A stretch of 34,195 bases of DNA, taken from assembly GCA_938028705.1 (NCBI GenBank), contig CALIZI010000166.1, forward strand, positions 1 to 34,195, written 5' to 3'. The position numbers and the translations under genes are program-made. The notes beneath the pieces were generated by a model, which saw only the letters and a program-made list of their open reading frames with translations, had not been told where the DNA came from and ran no database searches. Source of the DNA: an uncultured Saprospiraceae bacterium. Its GTDB lineage: Bacteria > Bacteroidota > Bacteroidia > Chitinophagales > Saprospiraceae. The first letter of the stretch is position 1, and every line of letters begins with the position of its first letter. This document shows, piece after piece, positions 15,174 through 25,000 of the stretch.

Positions 15174-16340
15174 CTATGCTCTTATAGCAACTAATTTACT
15201 GGATAATAAAATTTCTAAATCCACTTCATCCACTTCTTTTTTTCTATCCGCTAATTTAAGAAAATCTACGTAAATTATATCCAATTGGTCTTTCGTCAAA
15301 TCGTAACCAACTGCCTTTGCACGGTACGCAAGCGCAGCACGTCCGCTACGTGCAGTGAGGACAATCGCCGACTGGTCAACGCCTACATCTGCGGGGTCAA
15401 TGATTTCGTAAGTTTCGCGTTTTTTAATCACGCCGTCTTGGTGTATGCCCGATGAATGAGCAAAGGCATTTGCACCGACAATCGCCTTGTTGGGTTGTAC
15501 CGGAACGCCCATTTTTTCAGAGACCAATTGGCTCATATAATTGAGCATTTTTGTGTTGATATTCGTTTCAAAATCAAGCAGTGTGTGTTGGCGCATAATC
15601 ATCACGACCTCTTCGAGTGAGGTATTCCCGGCTCGTTCTCCGATACCGTTTATGGTACATTCTATTTGTTGTGCGCCGTTCTGAATTCCGGCAATAGAGT
15701 TGGCAGTTGCCAAGCCCAAATCATTGTGACAATGTGTAGATAGTATCGCTTTTTCTATGCCTTTTACGTTCTCTTTCAAGTACTTAATCTTCTCACCGTA
15801 CTCATTTGGCAGACAGTAACCTGTCGTGTCAGGAATGTTCAAAACTGTTGCTCCCGCCTTAATCACCGCTTCTAATACGCGAGCCAAATATTCATTGTCA
15901 GTACGTCCGGCATCTTCTGCATAGAACTCAATATCTTCCACATATTGCTTGGCATATTTGACAGCAGCTACGGCGCGTTCCAAGATTTTTTCTTGCGTAG
16001 AGCGCAACTTATGTGTAATATGTATTTTGGAAGTTCCGATACCCGTATGTATGCGCGGACGCTTGGCGTGTTTGAGTGCATCGGCAGCTACATCTATGTC
16101 TTTTTGCACCGCACGGGTCAGTCCGCAAACGCTAGGCTTGCTGACGGTTTTACAAATTTCTTGCACACTCCGAAAATCGCCCGGACTAGAGACCGGAAAA
16201 CCCGCTTCAATGACATCTACGCCAAGCCGTTCCAACTCCCGCGCTATTTCTACTTTCTGTCGCGTATTCAATTTGCAACCCGGCACCTGCTCACCGTCGC
16301 GTAAGGTGGTATCAAAAATATATATTCTATTATCACTCAT
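15174..16340 (-). CDS. leuA: 2-isopropylmalate synthase LeuA (short form)
   Basis: A 388-residue enzyme that condenses 2-ketoisovalerate with acetyl-CoA, the committed step of leucine synthesis. The TIM-barrel motifs are present: [14 protein letters not shown] (R14, D15), [12 protein letters not shown], the metal-binding HCHNDLG at 203-209, and [15 protein letters not shown]-terminal to the barrel is the linker with [17 protein letters not shown], ending after a short helical part at [12 protein letters not shown]. The long type (about 510 residues) continues into a leucine-binding regulatory domain of roughly 120 residues, absent here. As far as I know this short form is common in Bacteroidota. 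The surrounding leuCDB genes favour LeuA over homocitrate or methylthioalkylmalate synthase. It is the first gene of the operon; the 260 bases upstream show no leader peptide with leucine codons. Confidence 0.94.
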   Translation of the reverse strand: MSDNRIYIFDTTLRDGEQVPGCKLNTRQKVEIARELERLGVDVIEAGFPVSSPGDFRSVQEICKTVSKPSVCGLTRAVQKDIDVAADALKHAKRPRIHTGIGTSKIHITHKLRSTQEKILERAVAAVKYAKQYVEDIEFYAEDAGRTDNEYLARVLEAVIKAGATVLNIPDTTGYCLPNEYGEKIKYLKENVKGIEKAILSTHCHNDLGLATANSIAGIQNGAQQIECTINGIGERAGNTSLEEVVMIMRQHTLLDFETNINTKMLNYMSQLVSEKMGVPVQPNKAIVGANAFAHSSGIHQDGVIKKRETYEIIDPADVGVDQSAIVLTARSGRAALAYRAKAVGYDLTKDQLDIIYVDFLKLADRKKEVDEVDLEILLSSKLVAIRA

Positions 16341-16600
16341 TTTTCTATTTTTTTATTTAAAAACCGCTATGTTTGTCACTCGCTTTGGTAATTTATTTCT
16401 TTACTATTACATTGTTTTATTATTAAATTGATTGAGCAATCATTTAAATGTAATCGCAAAACCTAAACGATGAACTTTTGATAAAGTTAGCTGTATCCTT
16501 GTTGAGTTTGACTTTTAATTAAAAATGTATTACAGCATCCATGTGAAAAGCAATAATTATAAATCGTTGATAATCAATTAAATAAAAATATTTTATTACA

Positions 16601-18154
16601 ATGCCAAAGCTACAAACAGATTATTTGATAGAGTTGATTCGCACACTGACGAAGGCGGAAAAGCGACATTTCCGCTTATTGGTGAAACGCAATCAGGCGA
16701 ATGAAGAGTTATTGTTTTTGCAATTGTTTGATTTGTTGGACAAGCGAAAACACTATGACGAGGCTCTAGTTTTACGAAAAATACCTGCCATTAAAAAACG
16801 TCAACTTTCCAATCTTAAAGCCCACCTATACAAGCAGTTGCTGCTCTCTTTGCGCTTGCTGTATCGTCCGCACAATACGGATATAGAGATTCGCGAACGC
16901 TTGGATTATGCGCGAGTTTTGTACAATAAAGGGCTATATCGGCAAAGCCTTGAAATATTGGATAAAGCCAAATCAATTGCCCGAAATGCCCGCCTGAATG
17001 CACTGACTTTGGAGATATTAGATTTTGAAAAACTCATTGATGGTCAGTATATTACGCGGAGTATTGATACTCGTGCAGAGACATTGGCAGAGGAATCGAA
17101 GGAGCAAATTATGAGGGTTTCGCGCACTCACGAATTTTCAAATTTATCATTACAGTTATATGGCTTGTATTTAAAAATGGGCTTGGTAAGAAACCGCGAG
17201 GAAAAGGATTTTGTGCATGTTTTTTTTCAGAAAAATTTACCTAAATACGACTTACAGGAATTGGGATTTTATGAAAAGTTGTATCTCTACCAAGCCTACG
17301 ATTGGTACTCATTGATGAATCAGGATATTCACCTTTACTACAAGTATGCAAGGCTGTGGGTGGAGCTATTTGATGAATATTCTGATATGATAAAGCTGCA
17401 AACTCCGTTGTTTTTGAAAGGTTTACATAATCTTTTAAATTCACTATTTATGGCGGGGCGGTACGATAAATTTATGGAAGTCTTGGAGCGGTTAGAAAGT
17501 TTTGATGTGGGTAATACGGATAAACCGACGAATAATATTGAGGGTTTATTTTATTTATTTAAATATATTCATCGTATTAATTTACATTTTATCTCGGGTA
17601 CTTTTTCGGAAGGAACGGCGATAGCACCCGATTTGGATAAACTGCTGAATGATAATCCTTATAATTGGGATGACCACCGAATTTTAGTATTTAGATATAA
17701 GATAGCTTGTATATATTTTGGCAGTGGCGATAATGAACGGGCTATTGATTATTTGAATGAAATTATTAATAAAAAACAACCTGATTTTCGGGAAGATACG
17801 CAATGTTTTGCACGTATTTTGAATCTTTTGGCACATTTCGAATTGGGTAATGAAACGCTAGTTGCCTATCAGGTCAAATCGGTATATCGCTTCTTGATTA
17901 AAATGGAGGATTTGCATGAGGTACAAAAGGAAATTTTGAAATTTTTACGAAAATTACCGAAAACATACAAGTATGAATTGAAGGATGAATTTACGAAATT
18001 GAAAGATACCCTCCTCAAATTGGAAAATCATCCGTATGAGAAACGCCCGTTTATATATTTGGATATTATTTCATGGTTGGAAAGTAAAATTGAAGGACGG
18101 ACGGTACAGGAGGTGATTCGGGAGAAGTTTTTGAAAGGGCAGCGTCGTTTATGA
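16601..18154 (+). CDS. Helical protein of unknown function
   Basis: A 517-residue soluble protein that I do not recognise beyond a general likeness to uncharacterised Bacteroidota proteins. It is basic and leucine/tyrosine rich and appears almost wholly alpha-helical, opening with LIELIRTLTKAEKRHFRLLV. Segments such as LDYARVLYNKGLYRQSLEILDKAKSIAR and KIACIYFGSGDNERAIDYLNEII resemble TPR-like helix pairs. There is no signal peptide, membrane segment or catalytic motif. It is a single gene, transcribed away from the leu operon across a 260-base spacer, and followed by the palindrome-rich gap. The start ATG at 16601 has no competing upstream start that I can support. TPR-like scaffolding is a guess from the helical periodicity. 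Confidence 0.8.
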   Translation: MPKLQTDYLIELIRTLTKAEKRHFRLLVKRNQANEELLFLQLFDLLDKRKHYDEALVLRKIPAIKKRQLSNLKAHLYKQLLLSLRLLYRPHNTDIEIRERLDYARVLYNKGLYRQSLEILDKAKSIARNARLNALTLEILDFEKLIDGQYITRSIDTRAETLAEESKEQIMRVSRTHEFSNLSLQLYGLYLKMGLVRNREEKDFVHVFFQKNLPKYDLQELGFYEKLYLYQAYDWYSLMNQDIHLYYKYARLWVELFDEYSDMIKLQTPLFLKGLHNLLNSLFMAGRYDKFMEVLERLESFDVGNTDKPTNNIEGLFYLFKYIHRINLHFISGTFSEGTAIAPDLDKLLNDNPYNWDDHRILVFRYKIACIYFGSGDNERAIDYLNEIINKKQPDFREDTQCFARILNLLAHFELGNETLVAYQVKSVYRFLIKMEDLHEVQKEILKFLRKLPKTYKYELKDEFTKLKDTLLKLENHPYEKRPFIYLDIISWLESKIEGRTVQEVIREKFLKGQRRL

Positions 18155-18295
18155 TACTAATTCAAATTTCATCATCGCCTTCAATACATTCTCTGTACTG
18201 ATAACCAAATTTACAATTTTTTTCTAAATTTTCGACAAATTTATCTGATTGGTTGACACTTCATACGATATTAATTTTATACAAAATATAAATAA

Positions 18296-18332
18296 CCCGT
18301 TTGGTAAACTTTTCAAGTTTGCTAAACGTGGG
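18296..18332. repeat. Hairpin of CCGTTTG-TAAACTT family, copy 1
   Basis: The left arm CCCGTTTGGTAAACTT (18296-18311) pairs with AAGTTTGCTAAACGTGGG (18315-18332), with a two-base bulge. The same sequence family appears at 18398-18425 and 18872-18917. Confidence 0.65.
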
Positions 18333-18376
18333 CAGGGTACTAAAATTTATAATTATCTAAAAATCAGTACTTTACT

Positions 18377-18425
18377 TCTCCGATAGCTATCGGAGACCAA
18401 ACTTTTTGAAGTTTAGCAAACGGAG
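18377..18425. repeat. Perfect 20-bp palindrome plus half-repeat
   Basis: TCTCCGATAGCTATCGGAGA (18377-18396) is a perfect palindrome. It is followed directly by an AAACTT/AAGTTT hairpin and the word TTTAGCAAACGGAG, one arm of the family seen at 18296 and 18872. It looks as if the left arm of the second element was replaced by the first palindrome, keeping the CTCCG...CGGAG ends complementary. Confidence 0.65.
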
Positions 18426-18722
18426 TATTTTTTGTCGTTTGGATAAACTTGTCGAGGTTTTCAAAATATATCGGTTATCTCATATTTTTCCGGTAAAATC
18501 TAAATGTCTGACGAGTTTTAAGCCCGAACATCCTCTATATTAAAAATTAGCAACCGTTTCTGTACGCCAAGATAAGCCTTCAACTATCCGCATATTTAGC
18601 AAGTGAGTAAGGCACAAATATAGATACCTAAAAACTATAATGCACTGACTCCGTATCGTTTAGACGCAACGCAGGCTGGAAGCACTACGCTACGGGTGTC
18701 AAGAAAAAGCGTTTTTTAATAT

Positions 18723-18765
18723 AAAAAAAGACCTCGTTAGTTCGTCTGAATAATAAGGTTTTTTT
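18723..18765. terminator. Bidirectional terminator-like structure
   Basis: An A7 run followed by GACCTCGTTA (18723-18739) faces TAATAAGG and a T7 run (18751-18765). The stem is imperfect, but both strands end in a T tract. It lies between the convergent helical-protein gene and giant adhesin gene, though 570 bases from the first stop. Confidence 0.45.
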
Positions 18766-18818
18766 ATCTATATGATATAAATCTAAAATAATAATATGAG
18801 CATTGATTTCGCCCGAAA

Positions 18819-18853
18819 AACTTGCCTTGCATTTTGAAAATGCAAGGCAAGTT
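18819..18853. repeat. 17-bp perfect hairpin, copy A
   Basis: The arms AACTTGCCTTGCATTTT (18819-18835) and 18837-18853 pair perfectly around a single G. It is nearly identical to copy B at 18970-19002; together they bracket the hairpin at 18872-18917. Confidence 0.8.
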
Positions 18854-18871
18854 TGCCCAAGTTTTCCATAA

Positions 18872-18917
18872 AAGAACCCGTTTGCTAAACTTTACAAAGT
18901 TCAACAAACGGGTTCTT
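18872..18917. repeat. 22-bp hairpin of CCGTTTG-TAAACTT family
   Basis: The left arm 18872-18893 and right arm 18896-18917 are complementary at 20 of 22 positions, with outer ends AAGAACCCGTTTG/CAAACGGGTTCTT perfect. It is the best copy of the family at 18296 and 18398. Its orientation and flanking T run would allow it to act as a terminator for either neighbour. Confidence 0.75.
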
Positions 18918-18969
18918 AAAACTATTGGAATGAATAGATTTTTGGTAGTGCTATAAATATAATGCTCTT

Positions 18970-19002
18970 ACTTGCCTTGCATTTTGGAAATGCAAGGCAA
19001 GT
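18970..19002. repeat. 15-bp perfect hairpin, copy B
   Basis: ACTTGCCTTGCATTT (18970-18984) pairs with 18988-19002 around TGG. It is the second copy of the 18819-18853 hairpin, differing by one base in the loop region, and lies 43 bases past the stop codon of the giant adhesin gene. It may end that transcript, although no strong T tract follows on the minus strand. Confidence 0.8.
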
Positions 19003-19044
19003 TGCACAACTTTCAGCATTACATTTGCAGGGCTACCAGATTTT

Positions 19045-22000
19045 TTACCTCATCAAAGTCACATCCCCTTTATATGGTATGCTAATGCCATCAATAAATT
19101 CTATCTCCGCCACATAGACAAACACACCCGGATTGAGGTCTCTGCCCCTGTATGTGCCATCCCAACCTTGTTCAGGGTCATTGGTGCCGAAATTTTCGGC
19201 TTCAAAGAGCAACTCTCCCCAACGGTCATAGATGCGGAAAGACACTACATTGGTCACGCCTGCACCACCGAATATCATAAAGACATCATTTGAGCCATCG
19301 CCATTTGGTGAAAAAATATTAGGAATATATACATTTCTGTCTTTGTTGATAAAAACGGTAATCTCGTCCGTAGCCTTACAGCCTGTGATGCTGTCGGTAG
19401 CGGTAACGATATAGGTCATATCATCAAGTGGTGAGGCGATAGGATTGTCGCAAGCCGTACAATCCAAGCCTTCTGCCGGAGACCAACTCAATCCAAAATT
19501 ATTGCCCGGCGGCTGATTGATTTGAGCGGATAACTGTATGCTATCGCCAAACAAAATTGTCTCATCCATACCCGCATCTACGATGACTTCAAAAGGTTGT
19601 TCGACCAATATTTCATCAGTATAAACACACATTCCGGCATCTTGTACATAGACGGTATAAAGCCCTGCTGCTAAACCAAAGAACTCTGTATCCGGTGTAA
19701 ATATTTCACCATCAAGCGAATACGTATAAGGTTCCATACCACCTGTTGTGCCTTCTACTACGATAATACCGTTGGCATCGCCAAAGCAAGTAGCAGGCAT
19801 CGAACTCAACTGCATGGTGACATCTGTGGGTTCATCAATGCTGACACTTATCGTATCTGTACAGCCATTTTCGTCAGAGACGGTCACGCTATATGTACCA
19901 AGCGGAAGGTTGAGTGCAGTTTGTGTATCTTGAAAACCCGTCTCTGCCGACCATTGGTAAGCATAGCTTGGCGTGCCGCCTTCGGGTTCTACGGTCACAA
20001 AACCATCATCGCCACCATTACAATTTGGTGCCTGACCGGAAGCAGTCAAAGTCAAGGGTGCCGCAGGTTGAACTATCGTAATATTTATCGGTGGTGTTTG
20101 GCAGCCATTAGCATCTGTGACCACTACGGTATAAATTCCTGCGGGCAAGCTATCAATTGAAGAAGAAGGTCCGCTGTCTGTACCCAAATCCAGAGAATCG
20201 GTAAACCATTCGTAAGTGTAGCTGGGTATGCCACCTGTGGGAGTCATCGTTACCGAACCATCGCTGCCACCAAAACAACTTACAGGCATAGAACTTCCAC
20301 CCGGAAAAATCGGAACAGGATTTTCTATCATAAAGGTGTCAATGACCATACAGCCGGATGCGTCGGTTACAGTCAGCGTGTGTTCGCCGGCACATAAGGC
20401 ACTGGCGTTGTCGGTGGTTTCGCCATTATCCCAAAGGTAGGAGAAACCGCCTGTACCACCATTTGCCAAGACCGAAGCCTCCCCGTCGCAATCGCCTACG
20501 CAATTGGTCAATGAAGTGCTAATATCCAGTATAATTTGAGGAGGTTCTACCAAAGTCAAATTGCCATTAACGGTACATCCATTGGCATCCGTCACGATGA
20601 GTGAGTGATTTCCTGCGGATAAATCCGTTGCTGTATCGCTTGCCTGTCCGTCAGACCAAGCGTAGTTGTATGGCATTGTTCCACCTTCGACGGTGGACAT
20701 AATACTGCCATTCGTCTCTCCAAAACAAGCCGGGTCTGTACCTGTCAAATCAAGGGTTAGTTCGTCGGGTTCAATGATTTCGACTTCGGCGGTTATCGTA
20801 CAATTATTTAAATCCGTCACCGTAATAATGTGCATTCCTGCGGGCAACATGACAGCCGTTTCTGTGGTCTCTCCACTCCCACCCCATTCGTACTCATAAG
20901 GCGGTGTGCCACCCATTGAGGTGACGGTAGCTGTACCATTGGTCTGTCCGTTACAAAGAACACCCATAACATCACTGACGGCAATCGTCAACTCGTCCGG
21001 CTCGGTGATTGTAATGGTTTCTACTAATGTACAATTATTCATATCCGTAATCGACACCATGTATATGCCTGCTGTAAGATTAGAAACCGAAGCTGTGAAA
21101 ACACCGCCTGCATTGGCACTCCATTGATAGCTGTATTCGCCGTTGGCATCGGGCGTTCCGCCTGTGGGCGTGACTGTCGCACTAGCATCATCACCGCCAT
21201 TACAACTTACATTCATTGCATCTATTGTAGATGTAATGGCTTGTGGTTCAGTGATTTCAACCATGTTTTCGGCTGTACATCCATTGGCATCCGTTACGGT
21301 GACGCTGTATGTTCCTGCTATGAGGCTTCCGGCAGTGGCAGTCATTTGATTATTGGCAGCAGCATCCCATTGATAGGTATAATTACCCGTAGCATCGGGC
21401 GTTCCGCCTGTGGCGGTTGCTGTTGCTTGTCCGTCATTTCCACTATTACATCCTACATTATTATCTGTATTAATATTGACTTCTAAAAGGGGTGGTTCCA
21501 TGATTTCGACCTCGCCTGTAATGGTACATCCGCTGTCGTCCGTTACGGTTACGGTGTGCATACCTGCGGGTAAATTGGTGGCTGCATCCGTCATTTGATT
21601 CCCTGCGCTTGCACTCCATTCATAATTATAATTTCCGGCTGCATCGGGTGTGCCACCTGTCGGAATGGCGGTTGCACTACCGTCTGTTCCACCTGCACAT
21701 TTTACATCTGCGTTGGCTTCTACATTCAAATCAAGTGCATTGGGAGCGGTGATGTCTATGCTGCCTGTATTTGTACAGCCATTGGCATCTGTGACCGTTA
21801 CGGTGTGCATACCAACGGGTAAATTATTGGCTAAGGCAGTGATTTGACTTCCGGCACTTGCACTCCACTCGTAGGTGTAATTGCCCGAAGCATCGGGCGT
21901 TCCGCCGGAAGGTACTGCGGTTGCACTACCGTCATTTCCACCATCACAATTTACATTATTATTTAAATTAACCATGACCGTTAATTCGCCGGGTTCGGTG

Positions 22001-25000
22001 ATGTCCACACTTCCGATGATTTCGCAACCATTATCATCTGTAACGGTGACGGTGTATGTACCTGCCGCAAGATTGCTGACTGAAGCTGTGGCAAAACCTC
22101 CGGCATTGGTATCCCATTGATAGGTGTAATTGCCATTGGCATCAGGCGTACCACCGGAAGGTGAGGCGGTTGCACTACCGTCATTGCTGCCATTACAATT
22201 GACATTAGTATCGGCGGTTACATCTAAAGTGAGTGCATCAGGTTCGGTAATAGTGGCTTCACCGGTAACTGTACATCCATTATCATCTGTAACGGTGACG
22301 GTGTATGTGCCAGCCATTAAACCCCCGGCTGTGGCGGTACTTTGGTTGGCTGCATTAGCATCCCACTGATAGGTATAAGATCCTGCGGCATTAGGTGTTC
22401 CGCCTTGTGCATTAGCTGTTAATTGTCCGTTATTTCCCGCATTACAATTTACATTATTATCAATAGAAATATTTACTAATAAAATATCAGGTTCGGTTAT
22501 TATTACTTCTACTATATCTTCACAATCTTTAAAATCTGTAAGGGTAACGCTATGTGTACCTGCGGGAAGATTGGTAGCCGTAGCCGTCGTCTGGCTGCCT
22601 GCACTTGCACTCCACTCGTAGGTATAATCTGCATTCGGGTCGGTGAAGTCTAATGTACCGCCTGTCGCAGAAGCCGTTGCTTGTCCGTCATTTCCACCAT
22701 TACAAGTGACTTGTTCGTCGGCATTGACCGTAGCTACAAGGAGTGGAGGTTCTACCAACTCGACTTCTCCGGTTGCTATACATCCACTATCATCTGTAAC
22801 AGTGACCATGTAAATTCCTATCGGAAGATTAAAGGCTGTGGCAGTGCTTTGTCCGTTGGCATTGGCACTCCATTCATAATCATAATTACCATTGGCATCA
22901 GGCGTACCACCTTGCGGTGTAGCCGTCACAAAACCATCGCTGCCTCCGAAACAACTGATTTCATTGCTACCCAATATAAGATTTAATTGTTCGGGTTCTA
23001 TGATTTCAACTTCATCGGTTTTTTCACATCCATTATCATCTGTAACAGTGACACTGTACATACCTGCTGACAGATTTGTAGCCATAGCAGTGTTCTGACC
23101 ATCACTCCATTGATAATTATAATTACCTGCCGCATCGGGTGTTCCACCATTGGCAGTGACGCTGGCTTGTCCGTTGGTTTCACCATTACACAATATATTA
23201 TTATCCACACTTGCAGCTATCAATAATTCGGTTGGTTCATTGACCACATATTGTGCTGACCCTGTACATCCTGCCGCATCTGTTATTGTTAAAAAGTAAG
23301 TATCAGCGGATAAGCCCGTAGCAGTTTGAACATTGCCTGTATTGGCATTGGCAGACCAAGTGTAGGTATAAGGTAAATTGGTACTTCCTTCAGGATTCGC
23401 GGTAATCGAACCGGAAGATTCGCCGTTGCAATTGACATCTTGGGTTGTACCCGAATCGGTAATGACGACTGTACTTGCTATAAAGCCATCGGCAGTAGCG
23501 ACACAGCCTTGTGCGTCTGTTACCGTAACGGCGTAGCTGCCCGGATTAAGATTGTTGGCACCGGGAGCATTGAGTGTATTGTCATGCGACCAAGTGAAGT
23601 TGTAAGGTTCTGTACCACCATTCGGCTCGGCAACCAAAGCGCCGTCCATACTTCCTTCACAACTTGCATTATTGACAAGGTTGACTTGAGTAGTAAGTAA
23701 ACTGGGTTCGGCGAGTGTAGTGGAGGCAGTGGCTACGCAGCCGTTGGCATCTTCTATCGTCAGTCCATAAAATCCGGCGGTAAGTCCGGTAATACTTTCG
23801 GTCATTTGACCGTTTGACCAAGTATAAGTAAAAGGCGCAACACCTCCTGTGACAACACCATCTATGCTTCCGGTGCTTTCTCCAAAACATGCCGGGTCGG
23901 TTTCGTTTTCAAGGAAAGCACCAATAGCTACGGGTTGTTCGACTTCGGCAGATGCAGTGGCTTCGCAACCATTGACATCTGTTACCGTAACGGTATATAC
24001 ACCGGCAGTCAAACCACCAACTGTGGGTGTACCTCCCGGAGAACCTGACCATTGATAATTATAAGGTTCGGTTCCGCCCATAGGCATGGCAGTGATGCTT
24101 CCGTCGCTACCGTCGGCACAAGTGACACTGTCGGCTAGGGCTGTAAGCGTCATGGCAGACCCTGCCATAATTGTTACCATATCACCTATTACTGTACAGC
24201 CTTCACTATCTGTGACGGTAACGGTGTAATTTCCTGCGCTGAGTCCGCTAGCGGTGGCGGTCATTGCACCATTTGACCATTCAAAGTTGTATGGTGCTGT
24301 ACCGCTTCCTGGTAATGCGGTGGCTGTACCGTCATTTGCACCCTGACAGGTTTCATCGGTAAAATTTGATACATCTACCGTAGGTGCAGCCAAAGAGAAT
24401 CCTTGAAATGCACGGCTACATCCTTGCCCGCCTTCGTCGCCTACTACAATAATATAAGGGGTTTCCGGCGGGTGGTCGGAAATAGTATAAGTACCATTGG
24501 GTGCTACTGTGCCTTGCGGTCCATCACCCGTTATGGTGTAATTTGAGCCATTGAAATCGGGATGTCCACCGCTTAATTGGAAGGATATTTCAACGCCACC
24601 TGTCATGTTACAAGTCTGCGTAATGACTGCACTGATAGAATCCAGAAAAGTGACTGCTATGGCTTGGTCGGCATTGGAATCGAAGCAATCAATACCACCT
24701 CCCACGCCAAAACCATATATCGCTATGTCATCGCCATTGGAACCATCCACATCAAAACTGTAAATAGTGGTGAAATAGTAGGTTGAATTGGGTTGAATGG
24801 TGGTCGTTGTGCCTGTATTCCCATTAATGATAGTGAGACCGACAAAAGCTCCAATAGAGTTTTGTGCTTGTCCTCCGGGTGCGGGGGATGTTCCTAATAT
24901 ACCGACAAAATTCGGGTCATCCTCAGCATAAACACCTGACGGCACATCACTAAATATAGCATAGCCTACGCCATTATACATATCACCATCGCCGGGAGTA

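Larger units (their letters stand above)
18155..18818. other. Gene-free stretch with palindromes
   Basis: No open frame of useful size on either strand. It contains the hairpins described at 18296-18332, 18377-18425 and 18723-18765. The segment 18640-18705, with GACGCAACGCAGGCTGGAAG and CTACGGGTGTCAAG, is notably more GC-rich than its surroundings and could be the remnant of a mobile element or an unrecognised RNA gene, but I cannot support either. Confidence 0.5.

Noticed and set aside
16341-16600. A leucine leader peptide or T-box upstream of leuA.
   Set aside because: No short frame with a run of leucine codons and no T-box core is visible on the minus strand.
16605-16612. A TAGCTTTG match on the minus strand as a leuA promoter.
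   Set aside because: It lies inside the start of the divergent gene, about 265 bases from leuA, and has no -33 partner; a chance match is likely in AT-rich DNA.
18296-19002. Palindromes in the 18-19 kb gap read as a CRISPR array.
   Set aside because: Spacing is irregular, the families differ, and there are only two or three copies of each.
19748-24055. A series of plus-strand frames of 60-120 codons spaced about every 240 bases.
   Set aside because: They recur because the SprB repeats on the other strand recur; their translations are variants of one antisense sequence.
19585-24386. Regularly spaced repeats that could suggest a CRISPR array.
   Set aside because: The period is about 240 bp, the units are coding and diverged, and there are no short identical repeats with unique spacers or cas genes.
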